NCBI GenBank assembly: GCA_964608025.1 | Contig: CAZSLO010000007.1 | Span: forward strand, 34,564-98,563 | Direction: 5' to 3' | Length of the DNA stretch: 64,000 nucleotides | Source: CAZSLO01 sp964608025 | GTDB taxonomy: Bacteria > Chloroflexota > Dehalococcoidia > Lucifugimonadales > CAJWER01 | Shown here: positions 8,756-16,665 of the stretch, in pieces | Layout of the letters: the number at the start of each line of letters is the position of its first letter | How positions within the stretch are numbered: the stretch's first letter is position 1 | The notes under the pieces: model-generated | What the model saw: only the letters and a program-made list of their open reading frames with translations | Told to the model about the DNA's origin: nothing | The model's database searches: none | Translations under genes and position numbers: made by a program

Positions 8756-9610
8756 ATGATCTTGTTCAGTCCCCCCATACAGTTACCTGAGACAATTGAC
8801 GATCATGCAGATTTTCTAGAAAAAGTAGAATCATTCCAAGCAAACACGATAAGTACATCTACCCCAGCAGAATGGACAGATCAAGACGCAGAAAACTCCC
8901 GTAAATTTCTAGATAGTAACGACATCCGTGTCGGCGAATTCAGTACATTCCATTGGGGCTTTGATCATCAGGATGCCTCAGAGCGAAGTGCGGCCCTAGA
9001 ACATTACAAACGCATGATAAGACATGGTGTGATCATGGGCGCACATTGTGTCGGTTTCTCAACTTACGGAGACCGGGGAATGCCAGGTATGTGGTCAGAT
9101 TCCACATGGACACGTTGTTTGGATGCAATTACACGGATAGCAGAAGAGGCTGAGAACGCCAAGATTGACATCGCTGCCCACCCACACGCCATGGCACCTC
9201 TTTGTTCAGTTGATAGATATGTAGAGATGTTAACCCACGTGGATTCAGCCAGGCTAAAAGTCTTGATCGACATAGTGAACCTCACTTGGCCACAGAGGAT
9301 CTTCAACACAACTGACCTGGTCAATGAGGTCTTTGACAGCTTAGGTCATGCAATAGTTGCGTTACACGCCAAAGATGTCATTATTTCAGGTGGTAGTGGG
9401 GTAAGCGCCGCCAAAGGCATGGGGGTAATACATGTCGACGAGGCGGTACCCGGTACCGGATTCATGGACTTCGAAACTATCCTGAACAGATTGGATATGC
9501 TAAAACAAGACATCACAATTAACGTAGAACACTTTGATTATAACGACACCCGAGAAGGCCAATCCTATATTCAAGGGATAGCCGATAGATCCGGAATTAC
9601 TTTTAAATAA
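8756..9610 (+). CDS. Sugar phosphate isomerase/epimerase-like TIM barrel protein
   Basis: A 284-residue AP-endonuclease-2-like (xylose isomerase-like) TIM barrel. It shows 'IDIAAHPHAMAPL' with metal-binding His, 'KVLIDIVNLTW', 'IVALHAKDVII' (His-x-Lys-Asp), 'VPGTGFMDFETIL' and 'ITINVEHFDYND'. These mark the divalent-metal site and barrel strands of this family, which includes inosose dehydratase, tagatose epimerase and myo-inositol catabolic enzymes. With the Gfo/Idh dehydrogenase close by, an inositol-like or sugar-acid pathway is a reasonable inference. 'aaggag' precedes the ATG. Confidence 0.85.
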   Translation: MILFSPPIQLPETIDDHADFLEKVESFQANTISTSTPAEWTDQDAENSRKFLDSNDIRVGEFSTFHWGFDHQDASERSAALEHYKRMIRHGVIMGAHCVGFSTYGDRGMPGMWSDSTWTRCLDAITRIAEEAENAKIDIAAHPHAMAPLCSVDRYVEMLTHVDSARLKVLIDIVNLTWPQRIFNTTDLVNEVFDSLGHAIVALHAKDVIISGGSGVSAAKGMGVIHVDEAVPGTGFMDFETILNRLDMLKQDITINVEHFDYNDTREGQSYIQGIADRSGITFK

Positions 9611-9765
9611 ACACTGTATCCTAGGAATGACAATAGGATCCTATCTACAAGATGCCTGGACTTATCATGAGATCTGGTTGCGTTTAGGACTAATCCAATC
9701 TCTACTGGGATATTTTTTACAGTCATCACACAAGAAAAGACGCATGGCCAGGGCATAATTGCCGA

Positions 9766-10536
9766 ATGAGACTTAATAACAAGATAGCTTTAATAACGGG
9801 AGCAGGGTCCGGAATTGGTAAAGCAACCGCTATTAGATTTGCCACAGAAGGAGCTTCTGTGGCAGTCGTAGATTTATCTAAGACTGATGCACAAAAAACA
9901 GTTTCCAAGATTGAGAATTTGGGTGGAAAGGCAATCGCGATCTCAGGAGACGTTTCGATTGGTGTAGATGCTGAATCTATGGTCTCTAGTACTGTGGATG
10001 TTTTTAATCGTCTAGATATCTTGATAAACAGCGCAGGTGTTACCGCGCGTAACGCTCTCTCACCCGGGTCCAATCCCGAAGAGATCTGGGACAGGGTCTT
10101 GGAAGTTAACTTGAAAGGCACATATCTTATTTCATCGTACGCAGTAAAAAATATGCAAAAGGGCAATGGAGGTTCGATCGTAAATCTGTCGTCAATAATG
10201 GGATTAGTTGGTTACCCAGCAGGGATTGGTGGAGGGTTAAATCCATACCCTCCATCCAAGGGTGGAGTGATACAACTCACCAAGAATATGGCGATAGATT
10301 TTGCCAAGGACAACATCCGGGTAAACTGTCTCTGTCCTGGATTTGTAGAGACCGATCTGACTAAATCGCTTACCGAAGATCCTAAGATCCGGGAAAGCCT
10401 TGAGAACCGTCATCCAATCGGCAGGCTTGGCAAACCTGAAGAAATCGCTTCCGCTGCACTTTACCTCTCATCCGACGAGGCTTCATATATCACTGGGGTG
10501 TCTTTAGCGGTCGATGGTGGCTACACTGCTCAGTAA
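9766..10536 (+). CDS. Short-chain dehydrogenase/reductase (FabG-like)
   Basis: A classical SDR of 256 residues. It has the cofactor loop 'TGAGSGIGKA', 'DVS' after strand 4, 'NSAG', the catalytic Ser in 'NLSSIMG', and the Tyr-x-x-x-Lys pair as 'YPPSK'. The loop between Ser and Tyr is longer than usual because of a Gly-rich insert ('PAGIGGGLNP'). The C-terminus 'SYITGVSLAVDGGY' is typical. It probably acts on a sugar or hydroxy-acid intermediate, closing the enzyme block that began with the MDR gene. A 155-base gap separates it from the previous gene. Confidence 0.9.
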   Translation: MRLNNKIALITGAGSGIGKATAIRFATEGASVAVVDLSKTDAQKTVSKIENLGGKAIAISGDVSIGVDAESMVSSTVDVFNRLDILINSAGVTARNALSPGSNPEEIWDRVLEVNLKGTYLISSYAVKNMQKGNGGSIVNLSSIMGLVGYPAGIGGGLNPYPPSKGGVIQLTKNMAIDFAKDNIRVNCLCPGFVETDLTKSLTEDPKIRESLENRHPIGRLGKPEEIASAALYLSSDEASYITGVSLAVDGGYTAQ

Positions 10537-10574
10537 CATGTGAGAAATTAAGTTATACCTGACGTTTCCGAACC

Positions 10575-11318
10575 TTAACTATCTCGCAATTCAAACTGAA
10601 TAACCCTACTCATCCAAACTTCCCGATGTATCGAGTCTAAGGCTGACTTACCAGGCCGATTTACGGCCAGCCTACGTGGAAGGATTTCAATACCTGAACG
10701 GGTTATATACCCACACTTTTTTGTGAAGGACAGAAGAGTTTGTCGTTCTCCACCCATTAGCACGTAATCAAGAGTTCTTTGATGTGGAGAAAATACATTC
10801 TCTGTCACACTACAAACCTTGCTAAATAGCTCCAGCATTAGCCTTTCACGGCTACGCTCAAAGCGACGTTGGGAAGAACCACCCTTCCGGTGCCGATTTT
10901 TGACATATCGTGAGCCTGATTTTGACGCTATTAGCTTACCTTCCTTGATAACTCCAACTGCATACTGTCCTAGACGAAGTAATACTACCCCCACAATCAC
11001 AGGACGTTCGAGCAAATCGAGCATAGGACCAATATCTACACCTTCTTCATCAGAGTTTTCCTGTAAAGGAAATGGGGGTATCACTACCGTGGCAAACTTA
11101 TCTCCATAAAATATTGCCGCGCCGGTCCCTAGGTCTGGAGACCCAGCAATCACATTGGTTGATATGCCGATAGGAGAAAGAGATGTGGGAGTAATAGATG
11201 AGAGATACAAAGTACGACCATACTTTGGAGAGTCCCTGAAATCAGAGAGCTCCTCCCTTAGCTGCTGGCGACTGGCCCAAGAACGACCGACAATTTCCAT
11301 GATCCTAGATTCAGACAC
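10575..11318 (-). CDS. VLRF1-type peptidyl-tRNA release factor (actinobacterial/Chloroflexi type)
   Basis: A 247-residue protein recognised as the bacterial relative of Vms1/ANKZF1, an eRF1-like fold that cleaves nascent chains from tRNA on stalled ribosomes. The key evidence is the basic 'RKGGSSQRRFERSRE' segment: Gly147-Ser-Ser-Gln150 forms the GxxQ motif whose Gln corresponds to the active glutamine of VLRF1 proteins. It is followed by the Arg-rich helix expected to contact RNA. Strands before it ('VVLLRLGQYAVGVIKEGKL') fit the eRF1 domain-2 fold. The start is GTG one base after the stop of the enolase-family gene; an ATG six codons on is an alternative. Assignment is from motif memory, not a search. 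Confidence 0.75.
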   Translation of the reverse strand: MSESRIMEIVGRSWASRQQLREELSDFRDSPKYGRTLYLSSITPTSLSPIGISTNVIAGSPDLGTGAAIFYGDKFATVVIPPFPLQENSDEEGVDIGPMLDLLERPVIVGVVLLRLGQYAVGVIKEGKLIASKSGSRYVKNRHRKGGSSQRRFERSRERLMLELFSKVCSVTENVFSPHQRTLDYVLMGGERQTLLSFTKKCGYITRSGIEILPRRLAVNRPGKSALDSIHREVWMSRVIQFELRDS

Positions 11319-11319
11319 C

Positions 11320-12396
11320 TCAGCTTACTGAAAATTCCCGTACAAAATCTTCGTCTAGTTCCAATCCCAGCCCTGGCTTTTCTGTAAGATTTATTCGCCC
11401 GGATAAAACCTCGAAAGAAGGACTATACAACTTTGACCAAATCTGGTTCGGTTCTACATCAGGGGTTGTAGAAACCATTAATCCATTAGGCACCGCTCCA
11501 ACCAAGTGCGCATTTATTTCAGGAAACTGAGCACCATGTGGAGCGATATATACCTGGTGGCCATTTGCCAACGCGGCTATCCTCATCAGACCAGTAAATC
11601 CTCCTCCTATGATGATATCGGTCTGTATTACTTGTATGCCTCCTTCAATTATTAGTCTACGTACACCATAGATAGTGGCTTCTCCCTCTCCTCCCGCCAC
11701 CAATGCTGTGGTAGCTTCACGTATCATCCTATAGTAGGCAGTCTCATCATCAGCGCGTACTGGCTCCTCTATCCAATAGAGTTCATAAGGCGCAAAACTA
11801 CGAGCCATTTCGGCAGCCACTTCGCCAGTCCACATACGATGTGCGTCGATCATCAGTTTTTTATTCGGGCCTAGGGCTTCTCTTGAGAGCCTTACCATAT
11901 CGAGTGCTTGCACTGGATCAGGATCAACTAGGTGAAATTTGACCGCATCAAATCCGAGAGCAGCATGCTTTTTGACTAAACTTGCACAAACCTCTGGCGA
12001 TAGATCCGCCTGGTATCCTATCCCATCTGCATACGCCTCAACACTGTCGCCATGTCCTCCGAGAAGTCTCCATACGGGCTCGCCACAAGATTTTCCGTAA
12101 ATATCCCAAAGTGCTATATCAATAGCACCAATCGAACTCATCCCAGCCTGACCGGGTCCCCGAAATCTCCAGACATGATCATACATCCGCTGCCATAGAA
12201 AAGAGGTCCGACGTGGATCTTCTCCAACAATTAATGAAGACATCTTCCGAATGAGATCCGGATCCCCTCCTCTACCTAATCCTACAAGACCATTACTAGT
12301 GTGGATCAATACTATGGGCCAGTCCCGCATGGCTCCATCTTCCGAAGGACCCCATCTATGACGTATCGTAATTGGTTCTACCTTTGTTATCTTCAT
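11320..12396 (-). CDS. Enolase superfamily enzyme (mandelate racemase / muconate lactonizing type)
   Basis: An Mg-dependent sugar-acid dehydratase or racemase of 358 residues. The frame is open upstream, but 'MKITKVEPITIR' is the usual family start, giving ATG at 12396. The N-terminal capping domain is followed by a TIM barrel with 'GFDAVKFH' (a KxH motif on strand 2), metal ligands Asp in 'LMIDAHRMW', Glu in 'YWIEEPV', Glu in 'AGGEGEA', and a His in 'YIAPHGAQFPE' as the second acid/base. The substrate is probably an aldonic or aldaric acid, not determinable here. It is divergent from rpiB and immediately upstream of the VLRF1 gene. Confidence 0.88.
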   Translation of the reverse strand: MKITKVEPITIRHRWGPSEDGAMRDWPIVLIHTSNGLVGLGRGGDPDLIRKMSSLIVGEDPRRTSFLWQRMYDHVWRFRGPGQAGMSSIGAIDIALWDIYGKSCGEPVWRLLGGHGDSVEAYADGIGYQADLSPEVCASLVKKHAALGFDAVKFHLVDPDPVQALDMVRLSREALGPNKKLMIDAHRMWTGEVAAEMARSFAPYELYWIEEPVRADDETAYYRMIREATTALVAGGEGEATIYGVRRLIIEGGIQVIQTDIIIGGGFTGLMRIAALANGHQVYIAPHGAQFPEINAHLVGAVPNGLMVSTTPDVEPNQIWSKLYSPSFEVLSGRINLTEKPGLGLELDEDFVREFSVS

Positions 12397-12411
12397 TTTT
12401 TGTTCCAGGGT

Positions 12412-12440
12412 TTGACTGTTGCCAATTCGGATTTTACACT
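12412..12440 (+). promoter_or_regulatory. Predicted sigma70-type promoter of rpiB
   Basis: TTGACT at 12412-12417 and TACACT at 12435-12440 are separated by 17 bases and lie 31 bases before the rpiB ATG, in the 75-base divergent gap. Confidence 0.45.
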
Positions 12441-12471
12441 GCACCACGAAGTCATGATAGGCAGGCATAAA

Positions 12472-12942
12472 ATGCGAATCGCGATTGGCGCAGATCACGC
12501 CGGATTTCCTATGAAGCAGCCCCTTGTAAATCATCTCGAATCTATGGGCCATAACGTAATGGATATCGGAGCCCATGAACTAGATCCTAAAGACGATTAT
12601 CCAGATTTTGCAGAAGCTGTCACTAAGAAATTACTTATAGGGGACGCTGAACGAGGCATACTAGTCTGTGGTAGTGGAGTCGGTGCGAGTGTGGCAGCCA
12701 ATAAAGTTAGGGGCATCAGGGCAAGCGTTTGCCATGACAAGTATTCAGCTCAACAGGGAGTAGAGCACGACGACATCAACGTATTATGTATCGGAGGTCG
12801 TGTGGTAGATGAGAAGTTGGCGATGGATTTAGTTTCAGCCTTCGTAGATGCGTCATTCACAGGTGAAGCACGTCACAAAAGACGCCTTCTCAAGGTTTTG
12901 GCCATGGAAGCAGCCATGTATTCCGAGAGCGATTCTACGTGA
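12472..12942 (+). CDS. rpiB: Ribose-5-phosphate isomerase B family (RpiB/LacAB)
   Basis: A 156-residue sugar-phosphate isomerase that interconverts ribose-5-phosphate and ribulose-5-phosphate, cytoplasmic, pentose phosphate pathway. The sequence starts at 'MRIAIGADHAGF', the standard N-terminus with the Asp-His phosphate-handling residues. It continues with 'DYPDFA', 'ILVCGSGVGASVAANK' (the catalytic Cys and the anion-hole loop) and 'ASVCHDKYSA...HDDINVLCIGGR'. The open frame runs 57 codons further upstream across the promoter; that part is not conserved, so I place the start at 12472. Allose-6-phosphate or LacAB-like activity is an alternative. Confidence 0.92.
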   Translation: MRIAIGADHAGFPMKQPLVNHLESMGHNVMDIGAHELDPKDDYPDFAEAVTKKLLIGDAERGILVCGSGVGASVAANKVRGIRASVCHDKYSAQQGVEHDDINVLCIGGRVVDEKLAMDLVSAFVDASFTGEARHKRRLLKVLAMEAAMYSESDST

Positions 12943-13138
12943 TGGTTAGAATCTTATAAATTGTCCCCTGACCAGAGGATAATCAAAATAACTCTTTAAC
13001 CTCAATTACCTGAAAGTGAAATCGGGTTGCGTTAACTAAAAAGTTATTATGTTGTATAACCCTCAGTAAAGATAGGTGATTGGTGCCAAAAGAAGATAGT
13101 GTGTGATCGATTCCGGAAACTAGTCTTATAAATAAATC

Positions 13139-13636
13139 CTAAGCGTACTCCGTCCCCATCAAGCAAGCCACCATCCGTCCGGTACTATCAGCCTCGTTGA
13201 ATGCATCAGATACTCGACTCGCATCTTCATCGGTCTCAACTAAATAGTAATTGATTCCCCAAGCGTTTAGTATCGGCTCAGTATAACGAGCAGCAGAGTC
13301 CTTGGTAATACCATGTCTAGTCCATCCCCGATAGCCAATCATCAACACCAAGGGTATTTCAATATCTAAGCCAAGCCCACGAATAGAGTCTCCGGATTCA
13401 AACATACCAGTATTTTGAATCATAACTACGGGTTTTTTACCCCCTACCCAGAGTCCAGCAGCGATAGCTAAGCTTTCACCTTCCCGGCAAATTGGAACTA
13501 TCTTTATGGATTGATCCAAGACCATCTGGTCATACATAAAGTTGGTCTCGCTGTCAGGAAGCCAGACAACATGAGTAACATCATTCTGTTGAAGTTGACT
13601 AATAATCGCCAAGGGCGACAGGCTAGAATCTTCCAT
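13139..13636 (-). CDS. Stand-alone TPP-enzyme PYR domain, sulfopyruvate decarboxylase alpha-like
   Basis: A 165-residue protein matching only the pyrimidine-binding (PYR) half of a thiamine-diphosphate decarboxylase. It has 'VTHVVWLPDSETNF', 'ICREGESLAIAAGLWVGGKKPVVMIQNTG' (the Glu is the cofactor-activating residue) and 'IPLVLMIGYRGW'. In ComD/ComE and phosphonopyruvate decarboxylases the alpha and beta halves can be separate genes. No beta (PP-binding) partner is present in this window. The start is placed at the ATG with 'aggag' six bases upstream; an upstream TTG at 13699 is less likely. The substrate is uncertain (sulfopyruvate, phosphonopyruvate or another 2-oxoacid). Confidence 0.78.
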   Translation of the reverse strand: MEDSSLSPLAIISQLQQNDVTHVVWLPDSETNFMYDQMVLDQSIKIVPICREGESLAIAAGLWVGGKKPVVMIQNTGMFESGDSIRGLGLDIEIPLVLMIGYRGWTRHGITKDSAARYTEPILNAWGINYYLVETDEDASRVSDAFNEADSTGRMVACLMGTEYA

Positions 13637-13702
13637 TTGAACTCCTAAAGATGCGTTCCATATGGTAGATATTTTAAGATTGGGACAACTGGCGGTCAAT
13701 GT

Positions 13703-14194
13703 TTGAATGTAATGACTAAACTAAATCCCAATAGTATCAATGTCCTTCCCGAGCTGATCGACTCCCCTGTTGGGGTAGCTTTGACTTCTGCACTAGACAC
13801 GGAACTGAATGAAATTTACCCTGAGGAAGAGTCGAGATACCCCGATATCACAGGCAATGAGGTTATGGAACCTCTTGGCGGATTCTTAGTAGCTTATCTT
13901 GGAGAAGATCATATAGGGTGCGGTGCAATACGCCGTATCGGGGATTTGGATGCGGAAATCAAACGCATTTACGTGAAAAAACAGTTCCGAGGTATGGGTG
14001 TAGGTAGAATCCTGTTAGATTCTCTCGAAGCAGAATCGCGGCACCTCGGTGTATCCCGCCTTGTCCTAGAGACTGGAAATAGACTGCCCCATGCCCTGGC
14101 ACTTTATCGAAAGGCCGGATTTATAGAAATTCCCAGGTTCGGTAATTACCTTAATTCTCCACTTAGCATTTGCATGGAAAAGATTCTCCGATAA
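13703..14194 (+). CDS. GNAT family N-acetyltransferase
   Basis: A 163-residue acetyl-CoA-dependent acetyltransferase. The core shows 'IGCGAIRRIGDLDAEIKRIYVKKQFRGMGVGRILLDSLE', where Arg-Gly-Met-Gly-Val-Gly is the motif A pyrophosphate loop, then 'LVLETGNRLPHALALYRKAGF' (motif B). The start may be TTG at 13703 or ATG at 13712; neither has a clear ribosome site. It is divergent from the TPP gene and only 2 bases from the next gene, so co-transcription is likely. The substrate is unknown. Confidence 0.87.
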   Translation: MNVMTKLNPNSINVLPELIDSPVGVALTSALDTELNEIYPEEESRYPDITGNEVMEPLGGFLVAYLGEDHIGCGAIRRIGDLDAEIKRIYVKKQFRGMGVGRILLDSLEAESRHLGVSRLVLETGNRLPHALALYRKAGFIEIPRFGNYLNSPLSICMEKILR

Positions 14195-14196
14195 CT

Positions 14197-14784
14197 ATGA
14201 GTCCAAGTGATATAGTTCGTCTTGAAGAAAAGGATCTGATCCAATTGGGACCCATAAAAAAAACGATCAAATGTCCGCACTGCGACCAAGAGAATTATAC
14301 CGACGTTCGCTTCTGTGAACGATGCGAGATACCCCTCGGAGGAAGCAGGATCGTTCCACGACCCGATTTGTCTATGGCAAATTTAACCACCAGAATCATC
14401 GCAAAAATCATAGATCTACCATTTACCGCAGCTTCGATTATATTGGCAGGGCAGATCCCGAATTCTATCAATTGGTCTGAAGTAATTCAGTTGTCTCTCA
14501 TCCTTGTCGGGGCATTCGGGATGATCACCCAAGCAATTTTGTTGTCAACAGATGGACAAACGATTGGCAAGAAGTTTATGAACCTCAAAATCGTCAGCGT
14601 GAGTACAAACCGCAATGGTGGCTTCGTAACAAACGTAGTAATGAGGGCCATTGTAAACGGTCTGCTTTCTTTTACTGTCGTTTATTTTGTAATAGATTGC
14701 GCCTTTATGTTCTTCAGTAACCGGCTTTGCCTACACGACTACATAGCTGGTACAAAAGTAGTGAAAATAACTCAAACTCGGTGA
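14197..14784 (+). CDS. RDD family membrane protein with N-terminal zinc ribbon
   Basis: About 195 residues. The N-terminus carries a zinc ribbon, Cys26-x2-Cys29 and Cys40-x2-Cys43 ('CPHC', 'CERC'). An RDD domain follows: 'RIIAKIIDLP' (the Arg and Asp of the name) at the first membrane segment, 'GQTIGKKFMNLKIV', an Arg in 'VVMRAIVNGLL', and the closing 'NRLCLHDYIAGTKVV'. Three or four hydrophobic segments span residues about 60-170. RDD proteins are small inner-membrane proteins, some linked to ion transport; the role here is unknown. An upstream ATG at 14170 would overlap the acetyltransferase by 25 bases; I prefer the ATG at 14197. Confidence 0.82.
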   Translation: MSPSDIVRLEEKDLIQLGPIKKTIKCPHCDQENYTDVRFCERCEIPLGGSRIVPRPDLSMANLTTRIIAKIIDLPFTAASIILAGQIPNSINWSEVIQLSLILVGAFGMITQAILLSTDGQTIGKKFMNLKIVSVSTNRNGGFVTNVVMRAIVNGLLSFTVVYFVIDCAFMFFSNRLCLHDYIAGTKVVKITQTR

Positions 14785-14880
14785 TAGTGACCTTATTCCC
14801 AGTTTAGTTCCGAGTTTGAACCCTATGTTGGTTCAAATCCATTATCTCTATAAAATAGAACCCCTAAGGGAGAAACTAAT

Positions 14881-16119
14881 ATGAAACTTATCCTCAAAGC
14901 TGATCACATAATAGACGGAACTGTACCGTCTTATGATGTTTCGGAAAGAGACGCGGTACTTATTGAAGACGGTAGAATTATCGCAATAGAAAAATCTGAG
15001 GTCTTTGGATCAACCCCGGACGCTGAGGTAATAACCGTTCCGGGAGGAACTATCCTCCCAGGATTTATCGAAGTCCACTCCCACATGCATTGCAGCGCAA
15101 GCCCAAGCGCCTTTGAAGATCTCGTGAACGACTCCCGTAACGAATTAATCATGAGGTCTGTCGAGTCAGTCCGCATGGCACTCTTATCAGGTGTAACTAC
15201 AATGCGTGACCTGGGAAGTCGGAACGAAATAGCCTTCGACATAAAAAACGCTATCAACACAGGAATTATACCAGGACCACATCTCTTAGTAACTGGAACG
15301 CCCATAACGACTACCGGTGGCCATTGTCATATGTTCGGTACAGAGGCTGACACCCTTGAAGAGGCCGTCACAGCAGTACGAAACCAGGTCAAGCTGGGTG
15401 CAGACTGGATCAAGATCATGTCCACTGGTGGCAGGTTCACACCCCGAACCAACCCAAAGATGCCACAGTACACAACCGAGATCCTTAAGGCAGTTGTGCA
15501 AGATGCGGAGAGACTCGGTATAAAGGTTGCAGCGCATTGCCATGGTGCATTGGGTGTAAAAAATTGCGTCGATGCAGGGGTGCACAATCTCATACATGCT
15601 ACATGGATGTCATCTGATCCGGGGAGCGGATACGATTACGATCCAGACGTAGCAGACCAAATCGCAGAAAAGAATATCTATGTAGATCCGACTATAGCAA
15701 CTGGAGCCTTAAGAGAAGAACGAGATCCAGGTTGGCTTGCAAGGACACTAGAAGGCGCTTTCGACGATCTAGACCGTAGGTACGAGATCCTTCGAGATAT
15801 GTGGGACAGGGGAGTCAAGTTTGTGACAGGCTTAGATTCGGGAATGAATTACATGGAATTTGGTGACTACGCCTGGGTACCAAGACTCATGGTGGAAAAA
15901 CTTGGTATTTCCCCAACGGACGCTATAGTGTGCGGTACACGAATCTCTGCAGAATGCCTAGGAATTATTGAAGAAACAGGTACCGTTGAGCCTGGTAAAA
16001 GAGCAGACATAGTTATCGTGAAAGGGAACGCATCTGAGGATATAAAAGCCCTCCATAACGTAGACACGATAATCAAGTCAGGCATGGTGATTAAAAAAGC
16101 AGGGTCGACAAAGTTTTAA
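14881..16119 (+). CDS. Metal-dependent amidohydrolase (prolidase / imidazolonepropionase-like)
   Basis: A 412-residue amidohydrolase superfamily enzyme. It has an N-terminal beta-sandwich, then 'GFIEVHSHMHC' (the HxH metal site), 'GVTTMRDLGS', 'TTGGHCHMFG', 'GADWIKIMSTGGRFTP' (the Lys is the likely carboxylated metal bridge), 'VAAHCHGALGVKNCVDAGVHNLIHA' (two His) and 'KFVTGLDSG' (the catalytic Asp). This is the pattern of the Xaa-Pro/Xaa-Arg dipeptidase subgroup, which hydrolyses N-acyl or dipeptide substrates. The C-terminal 'GTVEPGKRADIVIVKGN' returns to the sandwich. 'aaggga' lies before the ATG. It is probably cytoplasmic as no signal is seen. Confidence 0.88.
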   Translation: MKLILKADHIIDGTVPSYDVSERDAVLIEDGRIIAIEKSEVFGSTPDAEVITVPGGTILPGFIEVHSHMHCSASPSAFEDLVNDSRNELIMRSVESVRMALLSGVTTMRDLGSRNEIAFDIKNAINTGIIPGPHLLVTGTPITTTGGHCHMFGTEADTLEEAVTAVRNQVKLGADWIKIMSTGGRFTPRTNPKMPQYTTEILKAVVQDAERLGIKVAAHCHGALGVKNCVDAGVHNLIHATWMSSDPGSGYDYDPDVADQIAEKNIYVDPTIATGALREERDPGWLARTLEGAFDDLDRRYEILRDMWDRGVKFVTGLDSGMNYMEFGDYAWVPRLMVEKLGISPTDAIVCGTRISAECLGIIEETGTVEPGKRADIVIVKGNASEDIKALHNVDTIIKSGMVIKKAGSTKF

Positions 16120-16170
16120 ACCTTAAGATATCTATATGATCTTGCCTAAATTGAGGAGGCATTTTTAGTC

Positions 16171-16656
16171 ATGAATTCAGAAGTCCAGATGTACTGGAAC
16201 TATATCTCGGAATCCATAGAACGTCTTCTGAAAACCCTAGACAACATGAGTGAGGAACAAATCAATGTGCGGCTTACCAACTCAGCAAACAGTCTATTTG
16301 TTTTAGGTGTTCACACTTTGGGAAACGTAGAAGAGAATTGCCTCGAGGTCTTGTGCGGTCAGGAAGTAGGGCGTAACCGGGATGCGGAGTTTTTGGATAG
16401 AGGCACTCGTGATTCAGTTACCAATCTATGGAAAGATCTGCAAGACCCATTAATCATGGCACTTGACACCCTAACTCCAGAATCACTAGATAAGATTTAC
16501 GACCATCCCCGCCGGGTAGGCTGTAGCGGACGGGAGATACTTTTGTTGACTTCTAGGCACGCCGCAGAACACATGGGACAGGCTGAAATCACAAAAGACT
16601 TATTGCTCGCACAAAAAATCAACCTTGGTCCGGGTCCAATTGTTACTGAGCAATAA
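16171..16656 (+). CDS. DinB-like four-helix protein
   Basis: A 161-residue protein of the DinB/YfiT-like metalloenzyme fold. It shows an N-terminal helix 'YWNYISESIERLLKTLDNMSEEQIN', a first metal His in 'LFVLGVHTLGNVEEN', and the C-terminal 'LTSRHAAEHMGQAEITKDLL' with two His, the normal triad. Family members can be thiol-dependent S-transferases (mycothiol or bacillithiol types); many are uncharacterised. 'gaggagg' precedes the ATG. It lies 51 bases after the amidohydrolase and 9 bases before the ceramidase-like gene, so an operon is likely. Confidence 0.82.
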   Translation: MNSEVQMYWNYISESIERLLKTLDNMSEEQINVRLTNSANSLFVLGVHTLGNVEENCLEVLCGQEVGRNRDAEFLDRGTRDSVTNLWKDLQDPLIMALDTLTPESLDKIYDHPRRVGCSGREILLLTSRHAAEHMGQAEITKDLLLAQKINLGPGPIVTEQ

Positions 16657-16665
16657 TATAGTGCC

